Assembly: GCA_044508675.1 (NCBI GenBank)
Contig: JBIQHF010000011.1
Coordinates: 45,202 to 109,201 of the forward strand
DNA: 64,000 bases
Source of the DNA: Raineyella sp044508675
GTDB taxonomy: Bacteria > Actinomycetota > Actinomycetes > Propionibacteriales > Propionibacteriaceae
Reading direction: 5' to 3'
Made by a program: the position numbers and the translations under genes. Below, in pieces: positions 48,529 to 57,443 of the stretch. The notes beneath the pieces were generated by a model that was not told the DNA's origin, searched no databases, and saw only the letters and a program-made list of their open reading frames with translations. How positions within the stretch are numbered: the stretch's first letter is position 1; each line of letters begins with the position of its first letter.

Positions 48529-49376
48529 ACAGGTCCCAGGCACTGGTGCACTCGGTCGGCATTCTCGGGACCGGCCGACTGGCGCACGCCCTGCAGCGCT
48601 CGCTGGCGCAGGCCGGCATCGCAGTCATCCTACGGTCCGCCCGCGATCCCGAGTGCGTCGCCGCCCTGCGCGCCGACCTTGCCGTGATCGCGGTGAGCGA
48701 CGACGCGATCGGACAGGTCGCCGACAGGCTCGCCGAGACCGTCCACACCGGTGGGGGCCGGGGCGTGGTGCACTGCTCGGGGGCACTCGACCGGACCCCG
48801 CTCGCGGCGCTGGCCGACCAGGGCTGGGCGACCGGCGGATGGCATCCGATGCAGGCCTTTGCCACCACCGAGAGCTCGGTCGTCCCCGGGGTCACGTGGG
48901 GGATCACCGCAGACGAGGGGCTGGCCGGGCTCCTGGCCGACCTCACCCGGGCGCTGGGCGGCCACCCCCTCAGGCTGCGTGACGAGGACCGGGCCCGCTA
49001 CCACGCGGCGGCGATGGCCTCCAATTACACGGACGTGCTCGTGTTCCACGCCGCCCGACTGCTCGAGGACTGCGGCACGGACCGGGACACCGCCCTGCGG
49101 GCCCTGCTGCCGCTGGTGCGTACGAGCCTGGACGGGCTGGAGGCGGCCGGACTGCCGGACGGACTGACCGGGCCGGCGGCGCGCGGGGACATCGGCACGC
49201 TACGCCGGCACCTGGTGGCGCTGGCCGACCGCCCCGACACGCACCGCCTCTATCGTGAGGCCGGTCTGGCTACGATTCCTCTGCTACGCGAGCGTGGGAT
49301 GGACGCAGCCACGCTGGACGCGATCGATTCCGCCCTGCGGAACCAGGAAGTGGGATCGGGTCACAGTGGTACGTAA
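48525..49376 (+). CDS. Rossmann/DUF2520 protein (ketopantoate-reductase-like)
   Basis: A 283-residue NAD(P)-binding protein. The N-terminal Rossmann fold has GILGTGRLAHALQRSLAQAG (about residues 12-31) and VIAVSDDAI. The C-terminal DUF2520 helical domain has HPMQAF and RYHAAAMASNYTDVL. It resembles ketopantoate reductase and 6-phosphogluconate dehydrogenase-like proteins. In actinobacteria this gene often stands before panC, and here it precedes panD-panB-panC in an operon that lacks panE. The GTG overlaps the previous stop (GTGA). Confidence 0.85.
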   Translation: MNRSQALVHSVGILGTGRLAHALQRSLAQAGIAVILRSARDPECVAALRADLAVIAVSDDAIGQVADRLAETVHTGGGRGVVHCSGALDRTPLAALADQGWATGGWHPMQAFATTESSVVPGVTWGITADEGLAGLLADLTRALGGHPLRLRDEDRARYHAAAMASNYTDVLVFHAARLLEDCGTDRDTALRALLPLVRTSLDGLEAAGLPDGLTGPAARGDIGTLRRHLVALADRPDTHRLYREAGLATIPLLRERGMDAATLDAIDSALRNQEVGSGHSGT

Positions 49377-49413
49377 AGTAGATAGACAACAATCCGCAGA
49401 GAGGCCAACCAAC

Positions 49414-49830
49414 GTGCGGTTCAGGACCATGGTCACCGGCAAGATCCACAGGGCGCGGGTGACGTCAGCCGACCTCAACTACGTCGGTAGTATCACCGTT
49501 GACGAGGATCTGCTCGACGCGGCCGACATCCTCCCCTTCGAACGCGTCCAGGTCGTCGACCTCAACAACGGTGAGCGACTGGAGACCTACACCATCGCCG
49601 GGGCCCGGGGCTCTGGCGAGATCCAGCTCAACGGTGCCGCCGCTCGGCTCGTGCAGCCCGGCGACCTGGTGATCATCATGGCGTACGGGCAGGTCGCCGA
49701 CCCCGTGCCGGACCGCTGGCACCCGAAGGTCGTCCTGGTCGACGCCACCGACAACTCGATCTCCCGGGTGATCAGCGACGTCGACGATCCGCTCGCCCTG
49801 CACGGGCCGATGCCCGCCGAGATGATCTGA
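49414..49830 (+). CDS. panD: Aspartate 1-decarboxylase precursor
   Basis: A 138-residue pyruvoyl enzyme that makes beta-alanine. The self-cleavage site is Gly25-Ser26 in LNYVGSITVDEDLL; the start VRFRTMVTGKIHRARVTSAD is typical. RVQVVDLNNGERLETY and GDLVIIMAYG complete the double-psi barrel. The GTG at 49414 follows GAGAGG by about 9 nt; the internal Met6 is an alternative. panB starts 1 nt after the stop. Confidence 0.95.
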   Translation: MRFRTMVTGKIHRARVTSADLNYVGSITVDEDLLDAADILPFERVQVVDLNNGERLETYTIAGARGSGEIQLNGAAARLVQPGDLVIIMAYGQVADPVPDRWHPKVVLVDATDNSISRVISDVDDPLALHGPMPAEMI

Positions 49831-49831
49831 G

Positions 49832-50695
49832 GTGCGCACCTCGATCGCCGACATCCGTGCCATGCACGGCCGCGGTGAGCGCATCCCCATGGTCACGGCG
49901 TACGACTACACCGCCGCCCAGTTCGTGGAGCAGGCCGGCCTGCCGATGATCCTGGTCGGCGATTCGCTCGGCATGGTCATGCAGGGCCTGGACTCGACCC
50001 TGCCGGTCACGATGGACGACATGGTCTACCACACCCGGCTGGTGACCCGTGGCTGCCAGTCCCCCCTGGTCGTCGCCGACCTGCCGTTCATGGCGTACGC
50101 CACCGAGACCGATGCCCTGCGCAACGGCGGCCGTCTCCTCGCCGAGGGCGGCGCCACCTCGGTCAAGCTGGAGGGCGGCCGAGAGGTGGCGGCGACCGTA
50201 CGGCGCCTGGTCCGGTCCGGCGTGCCGGTGATGGGGCACCTGGGCTTCACCCCGCAGTCGGTGAACCAGATCGGCATGCGCGTGCAGGGCAGGCAGGCCT
50301 CGACGGCCCGTGACCTGGTCGCCGACGCCTTGGCCCTGCAGGAGGCCGGCGCCTGGTCGATCGTGCTCGAACTGATCCCGGCCCCCCTGGCCGCCGAGGT
50401 GACCCGGCGCCTGGACATCCCGACGATCGGGATCGGCGCCGGCCCGCAGTGCGCCGGCGAGGTCCAGGTCTGGCACGACATCCTCGGCCTCTACACCGAC
50501 TTCGTGCCCCGGCACACCCGCCGGTTCCGCACCCTGGGCGACGAGGTCCTCGCCGGGCTGCGCGAGTACGGCGACGCCGTGCGCTCCGGGACCTTCCCGA
50601 CCGAGGCGAACAGCTCCACCATGGACCCCGAGGTGCTCGCCCAGGCCCTGGCCGACCCCGACCCGCTCTCCGGATCGCCGGAGCAGAACGCATGA
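49832..50695 (+). CDS. panB: 3-methyl-2-oxobutanoate hydroxymethyltransferase
   Basis: A 287-residue TIM-barrel enzyme that makes ketopantoate from ketoisovalerate and methylene-tetrahydrofolate. Typical blocks are MVTAYDYTAAQFVEQAG, ILVGDSLGMVMQG (Mg2+), VKLEGG, MGHLGFTPQSVNQIG and IGIGAGPQCAGEVQVWHD. The GTG lies 1 nt after panD and the stop overlaps panC (ATGA). Confidence 0.96.
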   Translation: MRTSIADIRAMHGRGERIPMVTAYDYTAAQFVEQAGLPMILVGDSLGMVMQGLDSTLPVTMDDMVYHTRLVTRGCQSPLVVADLPFMAYATETDALRNGGRLLAEGGATSVKLEGGREVAATVRRLVRSGVPVMGHLGFTPQSVNQIGMRVQGRQASTARDLVADALALQEAGAWSIVLELIPAPLAAEVTRRLDIPTIGIGAGPQCAGEVQVWHDILGLYTDFVPRHTRRFRTLGDEVLAGLREYGDAVRSGTFPTEANSSTMDPEVLAQALADPDPLSGSPEQNA

Positions 50696-51561
50696 AGGTC
50701 GTCACCACCCGCGCCGAACTCAGTGCGGCGCGGGCCGAGCTGGCGCCCGGCGGCCGGGGATCGGTCGGTTTCGTGCCGACCATGGGCTACCTCCACGAGG
50801 GCCACCTGAGCCTGGTTCGGGCCTCCGCGGAGCGCAACGACGCGACCGTCGTGTCGATCTTCGTGAACCCGACCCAGTTCGGGCCGAACGAGGACCTCGC
50901 CTCCTACCCCCGCGACCTGGACCGCGACCTGGCCCTGCTGGAGTCAGCTGGCGTGGACCTGGTCTGGACCCCGCGCGTGGAGGACGTGTATCCCGCCGGC
51001 TTCACCACGTACGTCACCCCCGGCGGCGTCGCCGACGTGCTCGAGGGTGCCCAGCGCCCCGGCCACTTCCGCGGCGTGGCGACCGTACTGACCGTGATGT
51101 TCTGCCTGCTGCGGCCGCGCCGGGCCTACTTCGGCCAGAAGGACGCCCAGCAGGTGGCCGTGGTCCGGCAGGTGGTTCGCGACCTGGCCCTGGGCGTCGA
51201 GGTGGTCGCCTGCCCGATCATACGCGAGCCCGACGGGCTGGCCCTCAGCAGCCGCAATTCCTACCTCACCGCCGAGGACCGCACGGCCGCGACCGTCCTG
51301 TCCCGGGCGCTGGTGGCCGCCGAGGCCGCCTGGCAGGCGGGAGAGCAGGACGCCGAGGCGCTGCGTACGACGATGCGCCAGGTGCTGGCCGCCGAGCCGC
51401 GGGCCGAGCTGGACTACGTCAGTGTCGCGCACCCCGACTCCCTGGCCGAGCTGGCCACCGTGGATCCCCGGGTCGGTGCGCTGGCATCGATGGCGGTACG
51501 GGTCGGCACTCCACGCCTGATCGACAACCGGATGCTGCTGCCGTACGGCACGACGGGCTGA
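50692..51561 (+). CDS. panC: Pantothenate synthetase
   Basis: A 289-residue pantoate-beta-alanine ligase. It has FVPTMGYLHEGHLSLVRAS (HxGH nucleotide motif), FVNPTQFGPNEDL, FFGQKDAQQ-type YFGQKDAQQVAVV, and LALSSRNSYL (KMSKS-like). The ATG overlaps the panB stop, so panD-panB-panC is one coupled unit. Confidence 0.96.
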   Translation: MKVVTTRAELSAARAELAPGGRGSVGFVPTMGYLHEGHLSLVRASAERNDATVVSIFVNPTQFGPNEDLASYPRDLDRDLALLESAGVDLVWTPRVEDVYPAGFTTYVTPGGVADVLEGAQRPGHFRGVATVLTVMFCLLRPRRAYFGQKDAQQVAVVRQVVRDLALGVEVVACPIIREPDGLALSSRNSYLTAEDRTAATVLSRALVAAEAAWQAGEQDAEALRTTMRQVLAAEPRAELDYVSVAHPDSLAELATVDPRVGALASMAVRVGTPRLIDNRMLLPYGTTG

Positions 51562-51590
51562 ACGCCACCGGGATCGTCGCGGCTTTCGGA

Positions 51591-51596
51591 TAGCCT
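51591..51596 (+). promoter_or_regulatory. -10 element of idh
   Basis: TAGCCT about 45 nt before the idh ATG, leaving a 5' leader of roughly 38 nt with an SD (GAGGGAG, 51622-51628). Confidence 0.5.
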
Positions 51597-51640
51597 GACC
51601 TCGAGAGTCACAGCCGTCCACGAGGGAGTTGCCGCTACAC

Positions 51641-53851
<2,211 letters not shown>

Positions 53852-53898
53852 TCCACGGCTGGGCCGGCCCGGTCCGGCCCAGTCGAGCAGGATGGAGG

Positions 53899-53943
53899 AC
53901 GGCGGAGGGCTTCGGGAGTGATCCCGGGGCCCTCCGCCGTTTC
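53899..53943 (+). terminator. Terminator of idh
   Basis: A 12-bp stem ACGGCGGAGGGC / GCCCTCCGCCGT with an inner CGGGA-GTGA-TCCCG hairpin, followed by TTT, about 50 nt after the idh stop. Confidence 0.8.
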
Positions 53944-53991
53944 GCGTACGCCTTCGTGGACGCCCTCCCGCGGACCGCCCCCGGCTCTCGA

Positions 53992-54041
53992 CCTGGGTAG
54001 AAGGAATCTGGTCGAGTTGTGCCAGTTCCCTTCTACCCAGG
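53992..54041. repeat. Palindromic dispersed repeat, copy A
   Basis: Perfect 13-bp arms CCTGGGTAGAAGG / CCTTCTACCCAGG, plus inner CTGG/CCAG, around a 10-nt centre. Its reverse complement matches 60121-60165 at 40 of 45 positions. It lies between the idh terminator and the LLM gene. Confidence 0.85.
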
Positions 54042-54083
54042 GGCCATGGGCCTCGGTGAACCCCTGGGCTTGACCCCCCTCGC

Positions 54084-54089
54084 TAGGGT
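54084..54089 (+). promoter_or_regulatory. -10 element of the LLM oxidoreductase gene (leaderless)
   Basis: TAGGGT, 6 nt before the ATG at 54096. Confidence 0.6.
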
Positions 54090-54095
54090 CAGGTC

Positions 54096-55136
54096 ATGCC
54101 GCAGCTCAACCTCTCGGTCCTCGACCTGCTCCCCGTCCGCACCGGCCAGTCCTCGGCCGATGCGGTGAGCGCCGCCCGTTCCCTGGCCCGGGTGGCCGAC
54201 GCCGCCGGCTACCGGCGCTACTGGGTGGCGGAGCACCACAACATGCCGTCGGTCGCCTCGACGAATCCGCCGGTGCTGGTCAGCCTGCTGGCGGCCGCGA
54301 CCACGCGGATCCGGGTCGGGTCGGGTGGCGTGATGCTGCCCAACCATGCCCCGTTGGTGGTGGCCGAGCAGTTCGCCCTGCTCGAGGCTGCCTACCCGGG
54401 GCGGATCGACCTGGGCATCGGCCGGGCACCGGGCGCCGACCCGGTCACCTCCTGGGCGCTGCGGGCCGGTAGCGATGGGCGCGAGTCCGTGGAGCACTTC
54501 CCCGACCACGTCCAGCAGGTACAGGCCATGCTGACCCCCGACGGCCTCGCCGGCCACTTGGGGGGTCGCCGGTTCACCCTGACCGCCACCCCGCACGCCT
54601 CGGCCACCCCGCACATGTGGCTGCTCGGTTCCTCGGACTACTCAGCCCGGCTGGCCGCCCAGCTCGGCCTGCCGTACGTCTTCGCCCACCACTTCTCCGG
54701 CCACGGCGTCGACCGGGCACTCGCCCTCTACCGCTCCGGCTTCCAGGGCGACGGCCGGCCGCAGACCTTCCTCACCGCCAACGTGGTGGTGGCCGACACC
54801 GACGAGGAGGCCGCCCGACTGGCGCTACCGTTCCAGCACAACATGGGACGGCTGCGGACGAACCTGCCGCCCATCGCGCTGCCGACCGTGGAGGAGGCCG
54901 AGGTGCTGGACCTGCCATTGCCGCCGGCGGATTTCCGGGCCGTGCGCGAGGCCTGGTTCATCGGCACCGCGGACTCGGTGGCCGAGCAGCTGGTGGACTT
55001 CGCCGCCCGGTACGAGGTCGACGAGGTGATGGTGCAGCCGGTCGCCGGTGACCACGACGCCGACCCGCTGGATCGTACGATCGCCCGTGAGCGCACCCTC
55101 GAGCAGTTGGCCGCCGCGGTGCGGGAGCGCCGCTAG
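54096..55136 (+). CDS. LLM-class flavin-dependent oxidoreductase (MsnO8/luciferase-like)
   Basis: A 346-residue luciferase-like monooxygenase of the short-type group. It starts LNLSVLDLLPVRTGQSSADA (SVLDL--V--G pattern) and has YWVAEHHNMPSVASTNP and LGIGRAPGADP, FMN-site features of the family. A C-terminal block is VMVQPVAGDHDA. The substrate is unknown. Its 3' end overlaps the reading frame of the diacylglycerol-kinase-like gene by 179 bp. Confidence 0.9.
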   Translation: MPQLNLSVLDLLPVRTGQSSADAVSAARSLARVADAAGYRRYWVAEHHNMPSVASTNPPVLVSLLAAATTRIRVGSGGVMLPNHAPLVVAEQFALLEAAYPGRIDLGIGRAPGADPVTSWALRAGSDGRESVEHFPDHVQQVQAMLTPDGLAGHLGGRRFTLTATPHASATPHMWLLGSSDYSARLAAQLGLPYVFAHHFSGHGVDRALALYRSGFQGDGRPQTFLTANVVVADTDEEAARLALPFQHNMGRLRTNLPPIALPTVEEAEVLDLPLPPADFRAVREAWFIGTADSVAEQLVDFAARYEVDEVMVQPVAGDHDADPLDRTIARERTLEQLAAAVRERR

Positions 55137-56148
55137 GACCCGGTTCGGCTGCCCCGACCACCGAGTCCGACCCGACCACGCCGGCCGGAAGGGACCCCGG
55201 CGGGGGCGTACGGACGACCAGGGCGCCGGCCGCCACGGTGACCTCGAGCTCGACCACCCCGGGGACCACATCGCCATCCAGTTGGACGGCGATCGGCCGG
55301 GCCGGGGCCACGGTGGCCCGGCTCGTCCGGCCGTACACCAGTGCCCTGACCTGCCGCGGCCTGCCGAACAGGCCGAAGGCGGCGACCCCCAGCCAGTCCA
55401 GCGGGCTGAGCAACGGCACCTCGAGGGAGTCCAGCACCCCATCGTCGGGGCGGGCCTGCGGGAACACCTCGATGCCGCCGGGGATGCGTGGACAATTGCC
55501 GAACAGCACGGTCCAGGTCCGGGTCCGCCGCGAGTGGCCGTCGAGGTCGACCAGCATCGGCAACGGCCGCTGCAGGATCTGCCCGAGGCCGGCGAGCAGG
55601 TAGGCGGGCCAGCCGAAGGCACGCTTCAGGCGGGTCCCGGTCGCCTTGACCGTAAGGGCATCCCGGCCGATACCGGCCATCACCAGGAACGGCAGCGGGC
55701 CCTGCCACCGGCTGGGGTGGTCCGTGGTGCGCACCCGCGCCTGCCCGACGTCGAGCACCAGCTCCGGCCCGGCCAGGGCGGTCCGGACGAGGCTGCCCAC
55801 GTTGCGGTCGACCAGTCCGAGGTTGCGGGCGAACAGGTTGGCGGTGCCGGTCGGCAGGATGCCAAGGGGCGTGCCCGTGCCCGTCAGCACCGAGACCACC
55901 TCGCGGACCGTCCCGTCGCCGCCGGCGACGATGACCAGGTCGACCCCGGCCCGGAGCAGGTCCGCGGCCTGCTCCGCTCCGGGGCTGGCCACGGTGGTGT
56001 CCCGTACGAGCGGCGGTGGCGCCCCGGCCTCGGCCAGCAGCCGGACCAGCTCGCGGCGGGCCCGGTCCGCGCGTCGCCCCTTCGGGTTGAGCACCAGGCC
56101 GACGCGGAGTCCACGCAGCTTCTCGGGCAGGCGGTCAGCGGCGGGCAT
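54958..56148 (-). CDS. Diacylglycerol kinase-family lipid kinase
   Basis: A 396-residue DAGK_cat protein. It has VGLVLNPKGRRADRARRELV at the N-terminus, VIVAGGDGTVREVVSV (ATP site, about residues 73-88), GILPTGTANLFARNLGL, and the C-terminal beta-sandwich LFGNCPRIPGGIEVFPQARPDDGVLDSLEV (split). After about residue 335 the sequence becomes Arg/Pro-rich and runs antisense into the LLM gene for 179 bp. The last 60 residues are therefore probably a read-through tail with no conserved role. It phosphorylates diacylglycerol or a related lipid. Confidence 0.85.
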   Translation of the reverse strand: MPAADRLPEKLRGLRVGLVLNPKGRRADRARRELVRLLAEAGAPPPLVRDTTVASPGAEQAADLLRAGVDLVIVAGGDGTVREVVSVLTGTGTPLGILPTGTANLFARNLGLVDRNVGSLVRTALAGPELVLDVGQARVRTTDHPSRWQGPLPFLVMAGIGRDALTVKATGTRLKRAFGWPAYLLAGLGQILQRPLPMLVDLDGHSRRTRTWTVLFGNCPRIPGGIEVFPQARPDDGVLDSLEVPLLSPLDWLGVAAFGLFGRPRQVRALVYGRTSRATVAPARPIAVQLDGDVVPGVVELEVTVAAGALVVRTPPPGSLPAGVVGSDSVVGAAEPGPSGAPAPRRPTARGCAHGRSYDPAGRRRGHRRPAAPSPRRPRTGRRSPPAARPPSPRCR

Positions 56149-56264
56149 GGCCCCATCATGGCCTCTCTCAGCGGCGCGCGAGGCTGTGTCGTCCCAGCTG
56201 CCACAAAGTGTCAGCAGCCGTGCCTAGGGTGATTCCAGACCGGTGAGACGGAGGGGGAGGCCTG

Positions 56265-57443
56265 ATGGGCAGCGGGATGGGGACGCCGAGAGGCACGGTG
56301 CGGTTCCTGCACACGAGCGACTGGCAGCTCGGCATGACGCGCCATTACCTGGCCGGTGAGGCCCAGGCCCGGTTCACCGGTGACCGGGTGGAGACCATTC
56401 GTCGGATCGGCGAACTGGCCCGACGGACCGGGGCCGAGTTCGTCGTCGTCGCCGGCGACGTGTTCGAGCACCACAACCTCGGCCGCCAGGACGTGGTTCG
56501 GGCACTGGAGGCGATGGGCTCGATCCCCGTCCCGGTCTACCTGCTGCCCGGCAACCATGACCCGCTGGGCCCCGGCACCCTGTGGGAGTCCTCCGACTTC
56601 GTCGACCGACGCCAGCGGAACGTCATCCTGCTGGATGAGGTCGGCCCCTGGCCGGTACGCGACGGGGTGGAGATCGTCGCGGCCCCGTGGCGGACCAAGC
56701 ATCCCGACAGTGACCCGGTCGAGCCCGCCCTGCAGGGGCTGGCCGCCGACGGCACGGTCCGGATCGTGGTGGGGCACGGGATGCTGGCCGAGCTGCAGCC
56801 GGACCGCGCCGCCTTGGAGACCGTGCACCGGCCGCCGTTGGACGCGGCGCTGTCCGCCGGCACCGTGCACTACGTGGCCCTCGGCGATCGGCACATCCAG
56901 TGGCCTGCCGACGACGATCCCGAGCACGTCCACGGCGCCATCCACTACTCCGGGGCCCACGAGACCACCGGTTTCCGGGAGCCGGACCGGGGCCGGGTCC
57001 TCGAGGTGGTCCTGGAGGGCGGCCGCCCCACCGTGACCTCTCACGAGGTGGGCCGGTGGCTGCACCGGGTCGTGGAGGCCGACCTCGACGGCGCCGCCGA
57101 CCTCGATGCGCTGGAGGCCGAGCTCGCGGCTCTGGAGCCGAAGGAGCGGATCATCCTCAAGACGCGGTTCGCCGGCACGCTCAGCCTGGCCGAGGCGAGC
57201 CGTCTGGACGCGCTGGTCGAGGCCGAGGGCCAGGTGTTCGCCGCCCTGGATGCCTGGGAACGCCACACCGACCTGGCGGTGGTTCCCGACGAGGCGGAGC
57301 TCGGGGAACTGGCCGCGGGCGGCTATGTCCTCGAGGCCGCCCAGGAGCTGTCGGGCTTCGCGCAGGGCTCCGGTCCCGAGGCGGACACCGCGCGGGACGC
57401 CCTGAGACTGCTGTACCGCTTCCTGGGAGGAGAGCCCCGATGA
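56265..57443 (+). CDS. SbcD-like DNA repair exonuclease (metallophosphoesterase)
   Basis: A 392-residue calcineurin-like phosphoesterase. Metal motifs are FLHTSDWQLG (D-x-H variant), VVAGDVFEHHN, LPGNHDPLG, VVGHGM and ALGDRHIQW. The partner ATPase gene overlaps its stop (ATGA). The pair corresponds to M. tuberculosis Rv1277/Rv1278 by length and order. A GAGGGGGAGG ribosome site lies 4-5 nt before the ATG, and a TAGGGT -10 lies at 56225-56230. Nuclease polarity is unknown. Confidence 0.88.
   Translation: MGSGMGTPRGTVRFLHTSDWQLGMTRHYLAGEAQARFTGDRVETIRRIGELARRTGAEFVVVAGDVFEHHNLGRQDVVRALEAMGSIPVPVYLLPGNHDPLGPGTLWESSDFVDRRQRNVILLDEVGPWPVRDGVEIVAAPWRTKHPDSDPVEPALQGLAADGTVRIVVGHGMLAELQPDRAALETVHRPPLDAALSAGTVHYVALGDRHIQWPADDDPEHVHGAIHYSGAHETTGFREPDRGRVLEVVLEGGRPTVTSHEVGRWLHRVVEADLDGAADLDALEAELAALEPKERIILKTRFAGTLSLAEASRLDALVEAEGQVFAALDAWERHTDLAVVPDEAELGELAAGGYVLEAAQELSGFAQGSGPEADTARDALRLLYRFLGGEPR

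Noticed and set aside
45910..48543. An 877-codon open frame on the minus strand
   Set aside because: It runs antisense across four confident genes (RNase H fusion, mutarotase, phosphatidyltransferase start) and shows no protein family features.
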